Source of the DNA: Prosthecodimorpha hirschii
GTDB taxonomy: Bacteria > Pseudomonadota > Alphaproteobacteria > Rhizobiales > Ancalomicrobiaceae
Direction of reading: 5' to 3'
Length of the DNA stretch: 64,000 nucleotides
NCBI RefSeq assembly: GCF_001305515.1
Contig: NZ_LJYW01000001.1
Location: 4,882,049 to 4,946,048, forward strand
A model generated the notes under the pieces. That model had not been told where the DNA came from. It did no database searches and saw only the letters and a list, made by a program, of their open reading frames with translations. The position numbers and the translations under genes are program-made. Positions 17,078 to 25,509 of this stretch are shown piece by piece. Numbering within the stretch: the stretch's first letter is position 1; the number at the start of each line of letters is the position of its first letter.

Positions 17078-17767
17078 TCAGCGATCGGCCAGGACGATGT
17101 CGCCGACGAGCGAATCGGTGACCAGCGGCAGCTGCCGATTCTGCGTCGCGGCGGCCACGTCGGCGCGGACGGTGCGCATGATCAGGCCGAAGTCGCGGCG
17201 CTGGCCGATATGCTTGAGGAGCGCGGTGGTGAAGGGGCTGTTCGGGCCGTCGCCGTCGGCCGCGGTCGCGCCCGCATCGGTCGAGAAGGCGATCAGCGTG
17301 CCCTGCGCCACCGGGCCGGGGCGGGCGAGGCCGCGCTCGACGCTGCGCTGCACGCCGCCGGCCATGCGCATGCTGCTGGCGAGCGGGTTGTCGCGGCAGG
17401 CGTCGAGCACGACGATCCGGTTTTTGGCCCCGCCCATCTGGCGCAGGATCTCGGTCAGCGACACGGTCTCGATCTCCGCGTCCCGGCTGTCGGCAAGCCG
17501 CGCGTCGACCGGCACCAGATAGTTCTCGGCCGCATTGTCCTTCGGCATCTGCAGGCCGTGGCCGGCATAGAAGACGATCGCGATCTCGGCCCGATCGGCC
17601 TTGTCGCGGAAGTCGACCAGGGCGCGCATCAGAGCGGTGCGGTCGGCATCGAGCACCGGCTCGCCGACCTCGAAGCCGAGCCCGGCCAGCGCCCTGGTCA
17701 CCGCCTGCGCATCGCCGGCGGCGTTGGCCAGAACCCGCGTATGGCGGTAGCGGGCATTGCCGATCAC
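17078..17767 (-). CDS. Caspase-like (C14) peptidase domain protein, N-terminally short
   Basis: 229 residues from a GTG start. It has the caspase-fold catalytic pair: His70 in VFYAGHGLQM and Cys124 in VVLDACRDNP. Bacterial C14 proteases are usually secreted and cleave after Arg/Lys. The GTG overlaps the stop of the upstream TPR gene (GTGA), so translation is probably coupled. In the same frame upstream of the GTG the conserved residues SRIAE continue the usual strand RIALVIGN, but a TAA 12 codons back (17798-17800) blocks any longer start. The protein alone therefore lacks part of its first beta strand and a signal peptide. See the finding on a possible split TPR-caspase gene. Confidence 0.85.
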   Translation of the reverse strand: MIGNARYRHTRVLANAAGDAQAVTRALAGLGFEVGEPVLDADRTALMRALVDFRDKADRAEIAIVFYAGHGLQMPKDNAAENYLVPVDARLADSRDAEIETVSLTEILRQMGGAKNRIVVLDACRDNPLASSMRMAGGVQRSVERGLARPGPVAQGTLIAFSTDAGATAADGDGPNSPFTTALLKHIGQRRDFGLIMRTVRADVAAATQNRQLPLVTDSLVGDIVLADR

Positions 17768-18513
17768 CTCGGCGATGCGGCTGCCGGGGTCTTGGCCTTA
17801 TCGCGGGCCTCGACGGCGATGGCCCGGTTCGAGCGGGCTATGTCGTAGTGGGGCTTGAGGGCGATGGCCCTGTCGTAGTCGGCGATGGCCCGGTCGAAGT
17901 TGTTCTTGTTTCTGTAGGCGGCACCGCGATTGTTGAATGCTTCGGCAAAGTCGGGTTTGAGAGCGATGGCCTTGTCGTAGTCTGCGATGGCCCGATCGAG
18001 GTTGTTCTTGTCGAAGTAGGCGACGCCGCGATTGTTGAACGCGGAAGCATAATTGGGTTTGAGGGCGATGGTCCTGTCGTAGTCGGCGATGGCTCGGTCG
18101 ATATTTTTCTTGCTTTTGTAGGCGATGCCGCGATTGTAGAACGCTTCGGCGAGATCGGGTTTGAGGGCGATGGCTCTATCGTAGTCGGCAATGGCCCGAT
18201 CGACGTTGTTCTTGTTTTTGTACGCGATCCCGCGATTATTGAACGCTTCGGCATAGTCGGGTTTGACGGCGATAGCCTTGTCGTAATCGGCGATGGCCAG
18301 GTCGAGTTCGCCTTTTGCATTGTGTTCGTAACCGCGATTGTTGAACGCTCCGGCGTCCTTCGGATTATTGGCGATGACGGCGCTGCAGGCCCGGATGGCC
18401 GGTTCGCCGGACTTGTCGCGACAATCCTCCCAATCGCCGGCCCGGGCCTGTCCGCCGAGCGTGGCGGCGAAAAGGGTGACGGCAAGGGCGAGGGCGGTCC
18501 GGAGAGTGGGCAT
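17764..18513 (-). CDS. Secreted TPR protein with near-identical tandem repeats
   Basis: 249 residues: a signal peptide (LRTALALAVTLFAATLGGQARA), a Cys-containing start (WEDCRDKSGEPAIRACSAVI), then about six 34-residue TPR units of the form AIADYDKAIALKPDFAEAFN followed by NRGAAYRNKNNFDR. The matching 102-bp DNA repeats at about 17850-18320 are so alike that recent copy-number change is likely. It ends KTPAAASPR, overlapping the caspase GTG by 4 nt. It is probably a periplasmic partner, or the N-terminal half, of the caspase-like protein. Confidence 0.87.
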   Translation of the reverse strand: MPTLRTALALAVTLFAATLGGQARAGDWEDCRDKSGEPAIRACSAVIANNPKDAGAFNNRGYEHNAKGELDLAIADYDKAIAVKPDYAEAFNNRGIAYKNKNNVDRAIADYDRAIALKPDLAEAFYNRGIAYKSKKNIDRAIADYDRTIALKPNYASAFNNRGVAYFDKNNLDRAIADYDKAIALKPDFAEAFNNRGAAYRNKNNFDRAIADYDRAIALKPHYDIARSNRAIAVEARDKAKTPAAASPR

Positions 18514-19007
18514 GCGGGGCCTCGTCGGGAGCGCGGCGGACCCGTCTTGGGGCGGCCTTGAGGGAGTACAACTCCGACTATGCCGTGCCGTCCGCGCCCG
18601 TCAACGCCGACGGTCTCCAACGGCGTTGGAGACGCCGGCATGGCGACGGCCTGTCAGACGGTGGGGTCGGTGGAGTTTGCCGTCTGCTGGCCTCGGCGGA
18701 TGTCCTGACGACCGGCATCTTCGAACCGCCTGTGCGATCCGGCAGCCGTCTCCGAGCGGGCGGTCCGAGCGCGGAGATGTCCCGCGGACCGTGCGTTCAT
18801 CATGGTTTGGCGCATCGCCCCCTCAACCGGCCTTCGGCCACCTTCTCCCCGGCGGGGAGAAGGCGACGGAGGCGCGGGGTCGGAGCCGTCGATTTTGCAA
18901 GATCCGTCAACAGCTTCCTTCCCCTCGCCCCCTTGGGGGGGAGAAGGGGACGGAGCCGGAAGATCGGCGGTCGAACAGCCCTGCGCCGGAGCTGGCGGCG
19001 CCGCGAC
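18514..19007. repeat. Intergenic region with two palindromic repeat copies
   Basis: No gene is supported. Repeats of the CCTTCTCCCC...GGGGAGAAGG family lie at about 18819-18870 and 18915-18950. Near 18595-18635 there is a small hairpin built on CCGACGGTCTCCAACG and its partial complement. It separates the VHL-domain gene (3' end) from the TPR gene (5' end), so the TPR-caspase promoter should be near 18520-18600. Confidence 0.7.
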
Positions 19008-19814
19008 CTAGTCCCAGATCTGGAATTCGTTGGCGTCTTCGCCGCGGGCTCTGGGATCGGGCATCATGACGCCGCCGTGGCAGGTGCCGCGGGGGTCGAC
19101 GGCGATCCAGGGATGGGTCGCGAAGGTCTTCTGCTTGACGTTGCTGTCGGGGCGGAGGCTGTGGTACTTTTTCCACTCGCCGTTGAAGTCGAGCCAGTAG
19201 ATGTCGAGCGGCATCTTCGTGCCGTTGTAGAACAGGACCGTGACGGCGACGTTGCTGTTCTGGGAGCGGACCCGGCCGGGCGGCGGACAACCCTTGCCCG
19301 AAGCGGCGGCGGGTGCCGGGAGGGGCGGCGCGGCGGCGACCTGCTTCTGGCCGCGGTTGCGGACGCATTCGCGGGCCAGGTCGATGGCGGCGGCGGCGCC
19401 GGCCAGGGTCCAGCTCTGCTCGCCCCGGTCGAGAGTGATTGAGAAGGACGGGTTCGACCGGAAGGCGTCGACCTGATCCTTGTCGATCGCCATCATGGCC
19501 CAGCCCTGGCCGTCGGCGTTGAAATTGGCGACTTCCGCGGCCGCGCCGAAGCCGAAATAGGCTTCGACCTTACCCTTGCGGCCGTAATAGGGAACGCCGA
19601 CCTGCCAGGACCGCCCGTCCGTCGCCAGCCGCAGCTGGACCTTGCCGTTGTCCGTGTCGGCCGTGCAGTAGTCGAACCCGGCCGGCGCCGTGACGGCCGC
19701 GATGCTCCAGCGGCCGCGCTTGTCATAGGCGACCTCGTCGGCCGCCGCGGACGTGAGGGTTGCGAGACCGGCGAGAAGGGCGATGCCCCCGCAGGTGGAA
19801 GTGCGCATGGGCAT
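19008..19814 (-). CDS. Secreted protein with C-terminal VHL-type beta domain
   Basis: 268 residues. Signal peptide at about 1-25 (GGIALLAGLATLTSAAADE). Residues about 28-135 form an unassigned N-terminal region with WSIAAVTAPAGFDYCTADTD. A Pro/Ala linker follows, then at about 195-258 a domain with VAVTVLFYNGTKMPLDIYWL, FNGEWKKYHSLRPDS, QKTFATHPWIAVD and GTCHGGVM. The phrase YWLDFNGE, the KTFATHPW block and the length match the beta domain of the von Hippel-Lindau family, known also in bacterial secreted proteins. No E3-ligase role is implied; here it is likely a periplasmic binding domain. GAAGG lies 8 nt before the ATG at 19814; a second ATG is at 19808. Confidence 0.8.
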   Translation of the reverse strand: MPMRTSTCGGIALLAGLATLTSAAADEVAYDKRGRWSIAAVTAPAGFDYCTADTDNGKVQLRLATDGRSWQVGVPYYGRKGKVEAYFGFGAAAEVANFNADGQGWAMMAIDKDQVDAFRSNPSFSITLDRGEQSWTLAGAAAAIDLARECVRNRGQKQVAAAPPLPAPAAASGKGCPPPGRVRSQNSNVAVTVLFYNGTKMPLDIYWLDFNGEWKKYHSLRPDSNVKQKTFATHPWIAVDPRGTCHGGVMMPDPRARGEDANEFQIWD

Positions 19815-19992
19815 GGACCGAACCTTCAGCGTCGCCGGAGATGGAGTGTCATCCGGGTATTTTTCCCGCGCTGATCTGTCAAGCGGACAGGACGACCCGT
19901 TTGGGGATCGCCGCCCATGCGGCCGGTGCCCTGGCAGAATCCGTCCGATGCCCGAACCGCCGTCTCGGCCCATCCGGGGCGCCGGAACGGCG

Positions 19993-22629
19993 TCAGCGGA
20001 CCGCCACCACCAGGGTCTCGACGCCGCGGCGCACCGCGTCGCCGGCGACATAGGTCAGCCGCCCGATGCCGGCACGGACGGGGCGGACCGCGGCGGCCTT
20101 CTCGTTCGCGCCGGCGACCGGACGCAACGGCGCGCCGGGCCGGGTGTCGAGCGGGGTCAGGGCGCCCTGGCGACCCGGCGCGGCGCCGAAGCCGGGCTGT
20201 CCCGTGCCCGGCTGGCCCGTTCCAGGCTGGCCCGTGCCGGGCGAGACGGATGCCGGCGACGCCTGGCGCATCAGGCCTTCGATCTCGGAGAGCACGCCGA
20301 CCGCCCGGGTGGTCAGCGTCTTCGGCCGTTCGGCGCCGCCGGCGACCTCGGTCAGGCCCGGCTTGCCCTGTCCGGCGGCGGCCACGGAGGCGCCCTGGTC
20401 GGCCTTGCGCGAGGGCGGCGGCATGCCCGGCCCCTGCTTCAGCTCGATCGACGCGTGGGCATATTCCATGATGTCGTGCCAGATCGGCGCCGGCACGACG
20501 CCGCCGGTGACCTTCTCCATCGGCCGGTAGTCGTCGTTGCCGACCCAGACGACGCCGACCATGTTGCCGGTGAAGCCGCAGAACCAGGCGTCGCGCGAGG
20601 ATTGCGTGGTGCCGGTCTTGCCGGCGGCCGGGATGCCTTCGAGCCGGGCGCGCGTGCCGGTGCCGCGCTCGACGCCGGCATTCATCATCTGGTTGATCTG
20701 CTGGACCTTGTCCTCCGCGACGATGCGCTTCGGCGCCGGGCCGTTCTTCTTGCGGTCCCAGATCACCTCGCCGGCCCCGTTCAGGACCTGCTCGATCGGC
20801 ATCGCCTCGACCTTGTAGCCGCCATTGGCGAAGGCCGCGTAGCCGACCGCCTGGTCGATCACGCGCACCTCGACGGCGCCGATCACGAAGGGCCAGTCCG
20901 GCTTGTCGGGCAGCGGCAGGCCGAACATCTGGGCGAACTTGGCGACGCGCTCGCGGCCGATCTGCTGGGCGAGCTGGACGGGAATCGAGTTCAGCGAGCG
21001 GGCGATGGCGTCGGTCAGGTTGACGCGGCCGGAATAGCGCCCGCCATAGTTCTTCGGGCACCATTCGCCGATGCAGACCGGCTGGTCGGAGACGACCGAA
21101 CGCGGATTGTAGTTTCCGTAGACGAGCGCCGAGAGATAGACATAGGGCTTGAACGAAGAGCCCGGCTGCCGCTTGGCGTCGGTGGCGCGGTTGAACTGGC
21201 TGGAGCCGTAGTCGCGGCCGCCGACGATGGCGCGCACCGCGCCGTCCGGCTCCATGATCACCACGGCCGCCTGGCTGATGTTGAGCTCCTGGCCGACCTC
21301 GCGCAACTGCCCCTCGACGACCTCCTCGGCCTTCTTCTGCAGGCCGATGTCGATGGTCGACTTGACCGTCAGGGTGTGCACCGGCAGGTCGAGCTCGTCG
21401 ATCTTGCTGAAGGCGTAGTCGAGGAAATAGTCCGGCGTGTAGTCGCGCTTGCGGTCGACCGGCTTGGCCGGGTTGCGGCGTGCGGCGAGCACCTGGCCCT
21501 CGGTGTAGAAGCCGGCCTGGACCAGGTTGGTCAGCACCTCGTTGGCGCGCGCGCGGGCGTTGGGCAGGTTGACATGCGGGGCATATTTGGTCGGCGCCTT
21601 GAACAGGCCGGCCAGCATCGCGGCTTCCGACAGGTTGATGTCGCGCACGCTCTTGCCGAAATAAAATTCGGACGCCGCCGCCACCCCGAAGGTGCCGCCG
21701 CCCATATAGGCGCGGTCCAGATAGAGCTTGAGGATTTCGCGCTTGGTCAGGTTGGATTCCAGCCACAGCGCCAGGAAGGCTTCCTTGATCTTGCGTTCGA
21801 GCGAGCGTTCGTTGGTCAGGAACAGGTTCTTGGCCAATTGCTGGGTCAGGGACGAGCCGCCCTGCGTGACGCCGCGATGGCGCAGGTTCTCGACCACGGC
21901 GCGCGCCGTGCCGATGATGTCGATGCCGAAATGGTCGAAGAAGCGGCGGTCCTCGGTCGCCAGGAGCGACTTGATCATGTGATCGGGAATGTCCTGCAGC
22001 GGAACCGAATCGTTCTGCAGGATGCCGCGCTTGCCGATCGGGTTGCCGTAGCGGTCCTGGAAGGTGACCGAATAGTCGACTTCCTTGCGCCAGTCCTTCT
22101 TGGTCTCCTCGAAGGCCGGCAGCGCGAGCGCCAGCATCAGGACCGTGCCGGCGACGCCGAAGGTGGCGGCGTCGTCGAGCAGTTCGACCAGGCCGCGCCG
22201 CCAGCCGGTCACGGTGAAGCGGCGCATGAAGATCGAGAAGCGCTCGTAGGATTCGACGATGCCGCGGCCGGCGCGCCAGATCGAGGTGTCGATCCAGGCA
22301 TCGAGCTCCAGGAAGCCGAAACGCGACCGGCGCGGTTCGGCCGCGCCGCGTGCGGCGGCGGATGCGGCCCCGCCCGGCGCGGCGCTTGCGTCCGCGGGGC
22401 CGGCCGGATCGCCGGCGCCATCCCGGCGGGCGGCCTCCGGCGCACCCACGAGGCGCGTCGCCTCGTCGGCCTCGAGCTGCGCGGATCCGGCGCGATCGGC
22501 GGCGGCCCGGTCCACGGTGGTCCGGTCCGCGGTAGTCCGGTCCCCGCCGGCCGACGGTGCGGTTCCGGCCGACGAATTGGCGGCGGTCGGGTCGGGAACT
22601 TGGCGGCCGTTCGGATCGGAAGGCGTCAC
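19993..22629 (-). CDS. Class A penicillin-binding protein (1A family)
   Basis: Bifunctional peptidoglycan synthase, inner membrane with periplasmic catalytic domains. About 878 residues from GTG at 22629. A long cytoplasmic N-terminus precedes a membrane helix at about 156-172. The glycosyltransferase domain has the catalytic Glu in LLATEDRRFFDHFGID (about 226), then QGGSSLTQQLAKNLF. The transpeptidase domain has SSFK, SLN (ARSLNSIPVQLA) and KTGTTQSSRDAWF. The C-terminus is Pro/Gly-rich with repeats of PGTGQ. The start is uncertain: the frame stays open to 22752. A perfect CtrA box lies at 22689-22703 between this gene and the divergent YcgN-family gene. Confidence 0.93.
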   Translation of the reverse strand: MTPSDPNGRQVPDPTAANSSAGTAPSAGGDRTTADRTTVDRAAADRAGSAQLEADEATRLVGAPEAARRDGAGDPAGPADASAAPGGAASAAARGAAEPRRSRFGFLELDAWIDTSIWRAGRGIVESYERFSIFMRRFTVTGWRRGLVELLDDAATFGVAGTVLMLALALPAFEETKKDWRKEVDYSVTFQDRYGNPIGKRGILQNDSVPLQDIPDHMIKSLLATEDRRFFDHFGIDIIGTARAVVENLRHRGVTQGGSSLTQQLAKNLFLTNERSLERKIKEAFLALWLESNLTKREILKLYLDRAYMGGGTFGVAAASEFYFGKSVRDINLSEAAMLAGLFKAPTKYAPHVNLPNARARANEVLTNLVQAGFYTEGQVLAARRNPAKPVDRKRDYTPDYFLDYAFSKIDELDLPVHTLTVKSTIDIGLQKKAEEVVEGQLREVGQELNISQAAVVIMEPDGAVRAIVGGRDYGSSQFNRATDAKRQPGSSFKPYVYLSALVYGNYNPRSVVSDQPVCIGEWCPKNYGGRYSGRVNLTDAIARSLNSIPVQLAQQIGRERVAKFAQMFGLPLPDKPDWPFVIGAVEVRVIDQAVGYAAFANGGYKVEAMPIEQVLNGAGEVIWDRKKNGPAPKRIVAEDKVQQINQMMNAGVERGTGTRARLEGIPAAGKTGTTQSSRDAWFCGFTGNMVGVVWVGNDDYRPMEKVTGGVVPAPIWHDIMEYAHASIELKQGPGMPPPSRKADQGASVAAAGQGKPGLTEVAGGAERPKTLTTRAVGVLSEIEGLMRQASPASVSPGTGQPGTGQPGTGQPGFGAAPGRQGALTPLDTRPGAPLRPVAGANEKAAAVRPVRAGIGRLTYVAGDAVRRGVETLVVAVR

Positions 22630-22688
22630 GCGGGTCTGTCCTGGTCCGGGGCGACGCCGTTGCCCATTCTCGGGACGCGGCGACTGCG

Positions 22689-22703
22689 TTAAGGAGAGTT
22701 TAA
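22689..22703. promoter_or_regulatory. CtrA-type box TTAA-N7-TTAA
   Basis: TTAAGGAGAGTTTAA is a full match to the CtrA consensus. It lies 60 bp before the PBP start and 73 bp before the YcgN-family start, so it could control either divergent gene. Confidence 0.55.
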
Positions 22704-22775
22704 AGCAGGGCACGGGTCGCGGTCGAGATGCGCGTCGGGGTCTTGGGTCCACTTCTTCTTGATCGGGTCTCGAAC

Positions 22776-23285
22776 ATGGCCGGAGCCGGCGCGGTTCCCT
22801 TCTGGCGCGCCAAGCGCCTCGACGAAATGACGGACGCGGAATGGGAATCGCTGTGCGACGGCTGCGGCCGCTGCTGCCTCAACAAGCTCGAGGAGGAGGA
22901 GACCGGCGACATCTATTGGACCGACGTCGCCTGCCGGCTGCTCGACACGGACACCTGCCGCTGCCGCTCCTATCCGAACCGCCACGATTTCGTGCCCGAC
23001 TGCGTGCGCCTCGACGTCGAGGAGGTCACCAACCAGACCTATACGTGGCTGCCGCCGAGCTGTGCCTACCGGCTCATCGCCGCCGGCAAGCCGCTCGCCT
23101 GGTGGCATCCGCTGGTCTCCGGCGATCCCGAGACGGTGCATCTGGCCGGCGTCTCCGTGCGCGGGCGGGGGGTGAAATCGGAGGCCGATATCCCCGTGGA
23201 AGAGCTGGAAGACCATGTCGTGGAGTGGCCGGGCGAGCATCCGAAGCCGCGCAGGCCGGTGCGCCGGACCGGGTCGGCCGGGTGA
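22776..23285 (+). CDS. YcgN/UPF0260 family cysteine-cluster protein
   Basis: 169 residues, cytoplasmic. It contains the Zn/Fe-binding type cysteine cluster [12 protein letters not shown] (Cys27, 30, 33, 34), then [20 protein letters not shown] and [20 protein letters not shown], all diagnostic of the UPF0260 (YcgN) family. The biochemical role is not established. The start at 22776 ([10 protein letters not shown]) fits the family N-terminus; an ATG at 22728 is in frame. It is divergent from the PBP gene. Confidence 0.9.
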   Translation: MAGAGAVPFWRAKRLDEMTDAEWESLCDGCGRCCLNKLEEEETGDIYWTDVACRLLDTDTCRCRSYPNRHDFVPDCVRLDVEEVTNQTYTWLPPSCAYRLIAAGKPLAWWHPLVSGDPETVHLAGVSVRGRGVKSEADIPVEELEDHVVEWPGEHPKPRRPVRRTGSAG

Positions 23286-23365
23286 TTGCCGATTGCGGTC
23301 AATGGCTTGATCAGGAACTTGAACCAATATGAATATGTAGAGTTGTCGATTCGTGTGATTTCGCG

Positions 23366-23394
23366 TTGACAGCGTGACGCTGCTCACTTAAATT
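23366..23394 (+). promoter_or_regulatory. Predicted sigma70-type promoter before the GTA-like cluster
   Basis: TTGACA (23366-23371), a 17-nt spacer and TAAATT (23389-23394) lie in a locally less GC-rich stretch, 109 nt before the first gene of the cluster. The spacer carries a short palindrome CAGCG-TGA-CGCTG, a possible operator. It is predicted by sequence only. Confidence 0.55.
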
Positions 23395-23502
23395 CCTTGC
23401 ATCATCCCAAAATTGCGGTCGCAAGGTACTGATCCTGCAGGGCTTCGAAGCTCTCCGGGGCGGCATCGCGCGTCGCCTGGCCGGACGGAGACCACCGATC
23501 CG

Positions 23503-24180
23503 ATGACCGACCCTGACGAAGCCGTGCCGGCCGGCCCGGCGGCGGACCCTGCCGCGCGCCCCGAGACGGCGCCTGCCGCGGTTGCCGGTTCCGCGGCGGG
23601 TGAGACGCCCGCCGCTCCCGATGGTCCCGCGGCGGGTGCAACGCCCGCCGCTCCCGATCCCTCGGCGGGTGCGGCGTCCACCGCTCCCGATGGTCCCGCC
23701 GCCCGGCCCAAACGCAAGCGTCGCGCCGGACCGCCGGAACGCCGCCAGCGCTTCGACTGGCGGGCGATCCGGGCGGCCTATGAGAGCGGACTGCGCAGTC
23801 AGGTCGAACTGGCCGCTGACTACGGGGTCAATGCGAGCACCATCAACTACCACAAGACCCGCGAAGGCTGGGCCGAACCGGCCGAGACGCCGCGGCTCGG
23901 CATCAACGAGGGCGACCGGGTCATGCTGGTCTTGCGCCTTTTCCGGATGGTCGACGCGCAGATCGGCGAGATCGAACGCCGGCTGACGGCGGCCGACGGG
24001 ACCGGGCCGGACGAGAAGGACGCCCGCACGCTGGCCGCGCTCGCCCGCACCATCGAACTCCTGATCGACCTGGAGGCCAAGACGCGACCGGAAGCGCCGG
24101 CCGCGCCTGAGGAGGGCGACGAGGATGCGTTCCGCACGGAGCTTGCGCGCCGCATTCGCGGCCTCGCCGGCGAGGTCTGA
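23503..24180 (+). CDS. GTA small terminase-like (g1-type) protein
   Basis: 225 residues. The N-terminal 70 residues are Ala/Pro repeats (12-residue units such as AGETPAAPDGPA), then a basic stretch PKRKRRAGPPERRQR. Next comes a helix-turn-helix (RAAYESGLRSQVELAADYG, VNASTINYHKTREGWAEP), then helices (MLVLRLFRMVDAQIGEIERR and LAALARTIELLIDLEA) for oligomerisation. This order, and its place directly upstream of and overlapping the terminase gene, matches the TerS role of g1 in gene transfer agents: recognising DNA and feeding it to the large subunit. The sequence itself diverges. A GGAG lies about 12 nt upstream of ATG 23503. Confidence 0.78.
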   Translation: MTDPDEAVPAGPAADPAARPETAPAAVAGSAAGETPAAPDGPAAGATPAAPDPSAGAASTAPDGPAARPKRKRRAGPPERRQRFDWRAIRAAYESGLRSQVELAADYGVNASTINYHKTREGWAEPAETPRLGINEGDRVMLVLRLFRMVDAQIGEIERRLTAADGTGPDEKDARTLAALARTIELLIDLEAKTRPEAPAAPEEGDEDAFRTELARRIRGLAGEV

Positions 24181-25459
24181 TCACGAGCGGCTGCTCGCGG
24201 GCTTGTCCGCCGCCGAACTCGACCGGCTGCTGCACGACTGGCTGGTCTGGGCGCGCGACGATCAGGTGCCGCCGCCGGGCGACTGGACCACCTGGCTGGT
24301 GCTCGGCGGCCGCGGTGCCGGCAAGACCCGCGCCGGCGCCGAATGGGTCAAGGGCCTGGTCGCCGGCCGGCCGCCCTTTGCGGACCGGCCGGTCGGCCGC
24401 ATCGCGCTGGTCGGGGAGACCTTTGCGGATGTGCGCGACGTGATGATCGAGGGCGTCTCGGGGCTCCTGGCCGTGCATCGGCGCGGCGAGCGGCCGGACT
24501 GGAAGCCGTCCCTGCGCCGGCTCGAATGGCCGAACGGGGCCGTCGCGCAGGTCTTTTCGAGCGAGGATCCGGAGGCCCTGCGCGGGCCGCAATTCGGCGC
24601 CGCCTGGGCCGACGAGGTCGCCAAGTGGCGTCATGCCGAGGAGTCTTGGGACATGCTGCAATTCGGACTGCGCCTCGGCGCCCTGCCGCGCCAGATGGCG
24701 ACCACCACGCCGCGCCCGACCCCGCTGATCCGCCGCCTCCTCGACGAGGCCGGCACGGCGGTGACCCGCGCGGCGACCCGCGCCAACGCCTTCAACCTGG
24801 CGCCGCGCTTCCTCGATACCGTCGTCGCCCGCTACCAGGGGACCCGGCTCGGCCGCCAGGAACTGGAGGGCGAACTGATCGACGACCGGCCGGATGCCCT
24901 GTTCCGGCGCGAGGAGATCGAGCGATCACGGCTCGCAAGGCCGCCGGCGGACCTGGTCCGTATCGCGGTCGCGGTCGATCCGCCGGCCGCCTCGACCCGG
25001 GCGGCGGATGCCTGCGGCATCGTCGCGGCCGGGCTCGGAGCGGACGGCATCGGCTATGTGCTGGCCGATTTCTCGGTGCAGGGCGCGCGGCCGACCGAAT
25101 GGGCCGCCCGTGCGGTCGGGCTCTATCGCAGCCTCGACGCCGACGCCCTGGTGGCCGAGGTCAACCAGGGCGGCGACATGGTCGCGGCGGTGCTGCGCGA
25201 GGTCGATCCCGGCGTGCCCGTCAAGGCCGTGCGGGCCCGGCGCGGCAAGTATCTGCGCGCCGAACCGATCGCCGCCCTCTATGCCCAGGGCCGCGTCCGC
25301 CATGCCGGCACCTTCCCGGAACTCGAAGACGAGATGGCCGATTTCGGTCCCTCCGGTCTCTCCTCCGGCCGCTCGCCCGACCGCCTCGACGCCCTCGTCT
25401 GGGCGCTGACCCACCTGATGCTGGAGGATCGCAGCGTGCCCAAAGTCCGCACCATGTGA
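24125..25459 (+). CDS. GTA terminase large subunit (g2-type DNA packaging ATPase)
   Basis: 444 residues. The ATPase domain has Walker A GGRGAGKT at 61-68, Walker B GAAWADEVA (Asp163-Glu164) and a coupling motif MATTTPRPT. The nuclease half has VAVDPPAAST, LVAEVNQGGDM and a final SPDRLDALVWALTHL, which carries acidic metal ligands. This is the RcGTA g2/Phage_terminase_6C-like family that cuts and packages host DNA headful by headful. It overlaps g1 by 56 nt; GAGG lies just before the ATG. In known GTAs the portal gene follows at once; here 1.6 kb of repeats intervene. Confidence 0.93.
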   Translation: MRSARSLRAAFAASPARSDHERLLAGLSAAELDRLLHDWLVWARDDQVPPPGDWTTWLVLGGRGAGKTRAGAEWVKGLVAGRPPFADRPVGRIALVGETFADVRDVMIEGVSGLLAVHRRGERPDWKPSLRRLEWPNGAVAQVFSSEDPEALRGPQFGAAWADEVAKWRHAEESWDMLQFGLRLGALPRQMATTTPRPTPLIRRLLDEAGTAVTRAATRANAFNLAPRFLDTVVARYQGTRLGRQELEGELIDDRPDALFRREEIERSRLARPPADLVRIAVAVDPPAASTRAADACGIVAAGLGADGIGYVLADFSVQGARPTEWAARAVGLYRSLDADALVAEVNQGGDMVAAVLREVDPGVPVKAVRARRGKYLRAEPIAALYAQGRVRHAGTFPELEDEMADFGPSGLSSGRSPDRLDALVWALTHLMLEDRSVPKVRTM

Positions 25460-25509
25460 GCCGCGCGCCGGATCTCGCTTTGGAACGGGCGGATGTCGCG
25501 AAGGACACC

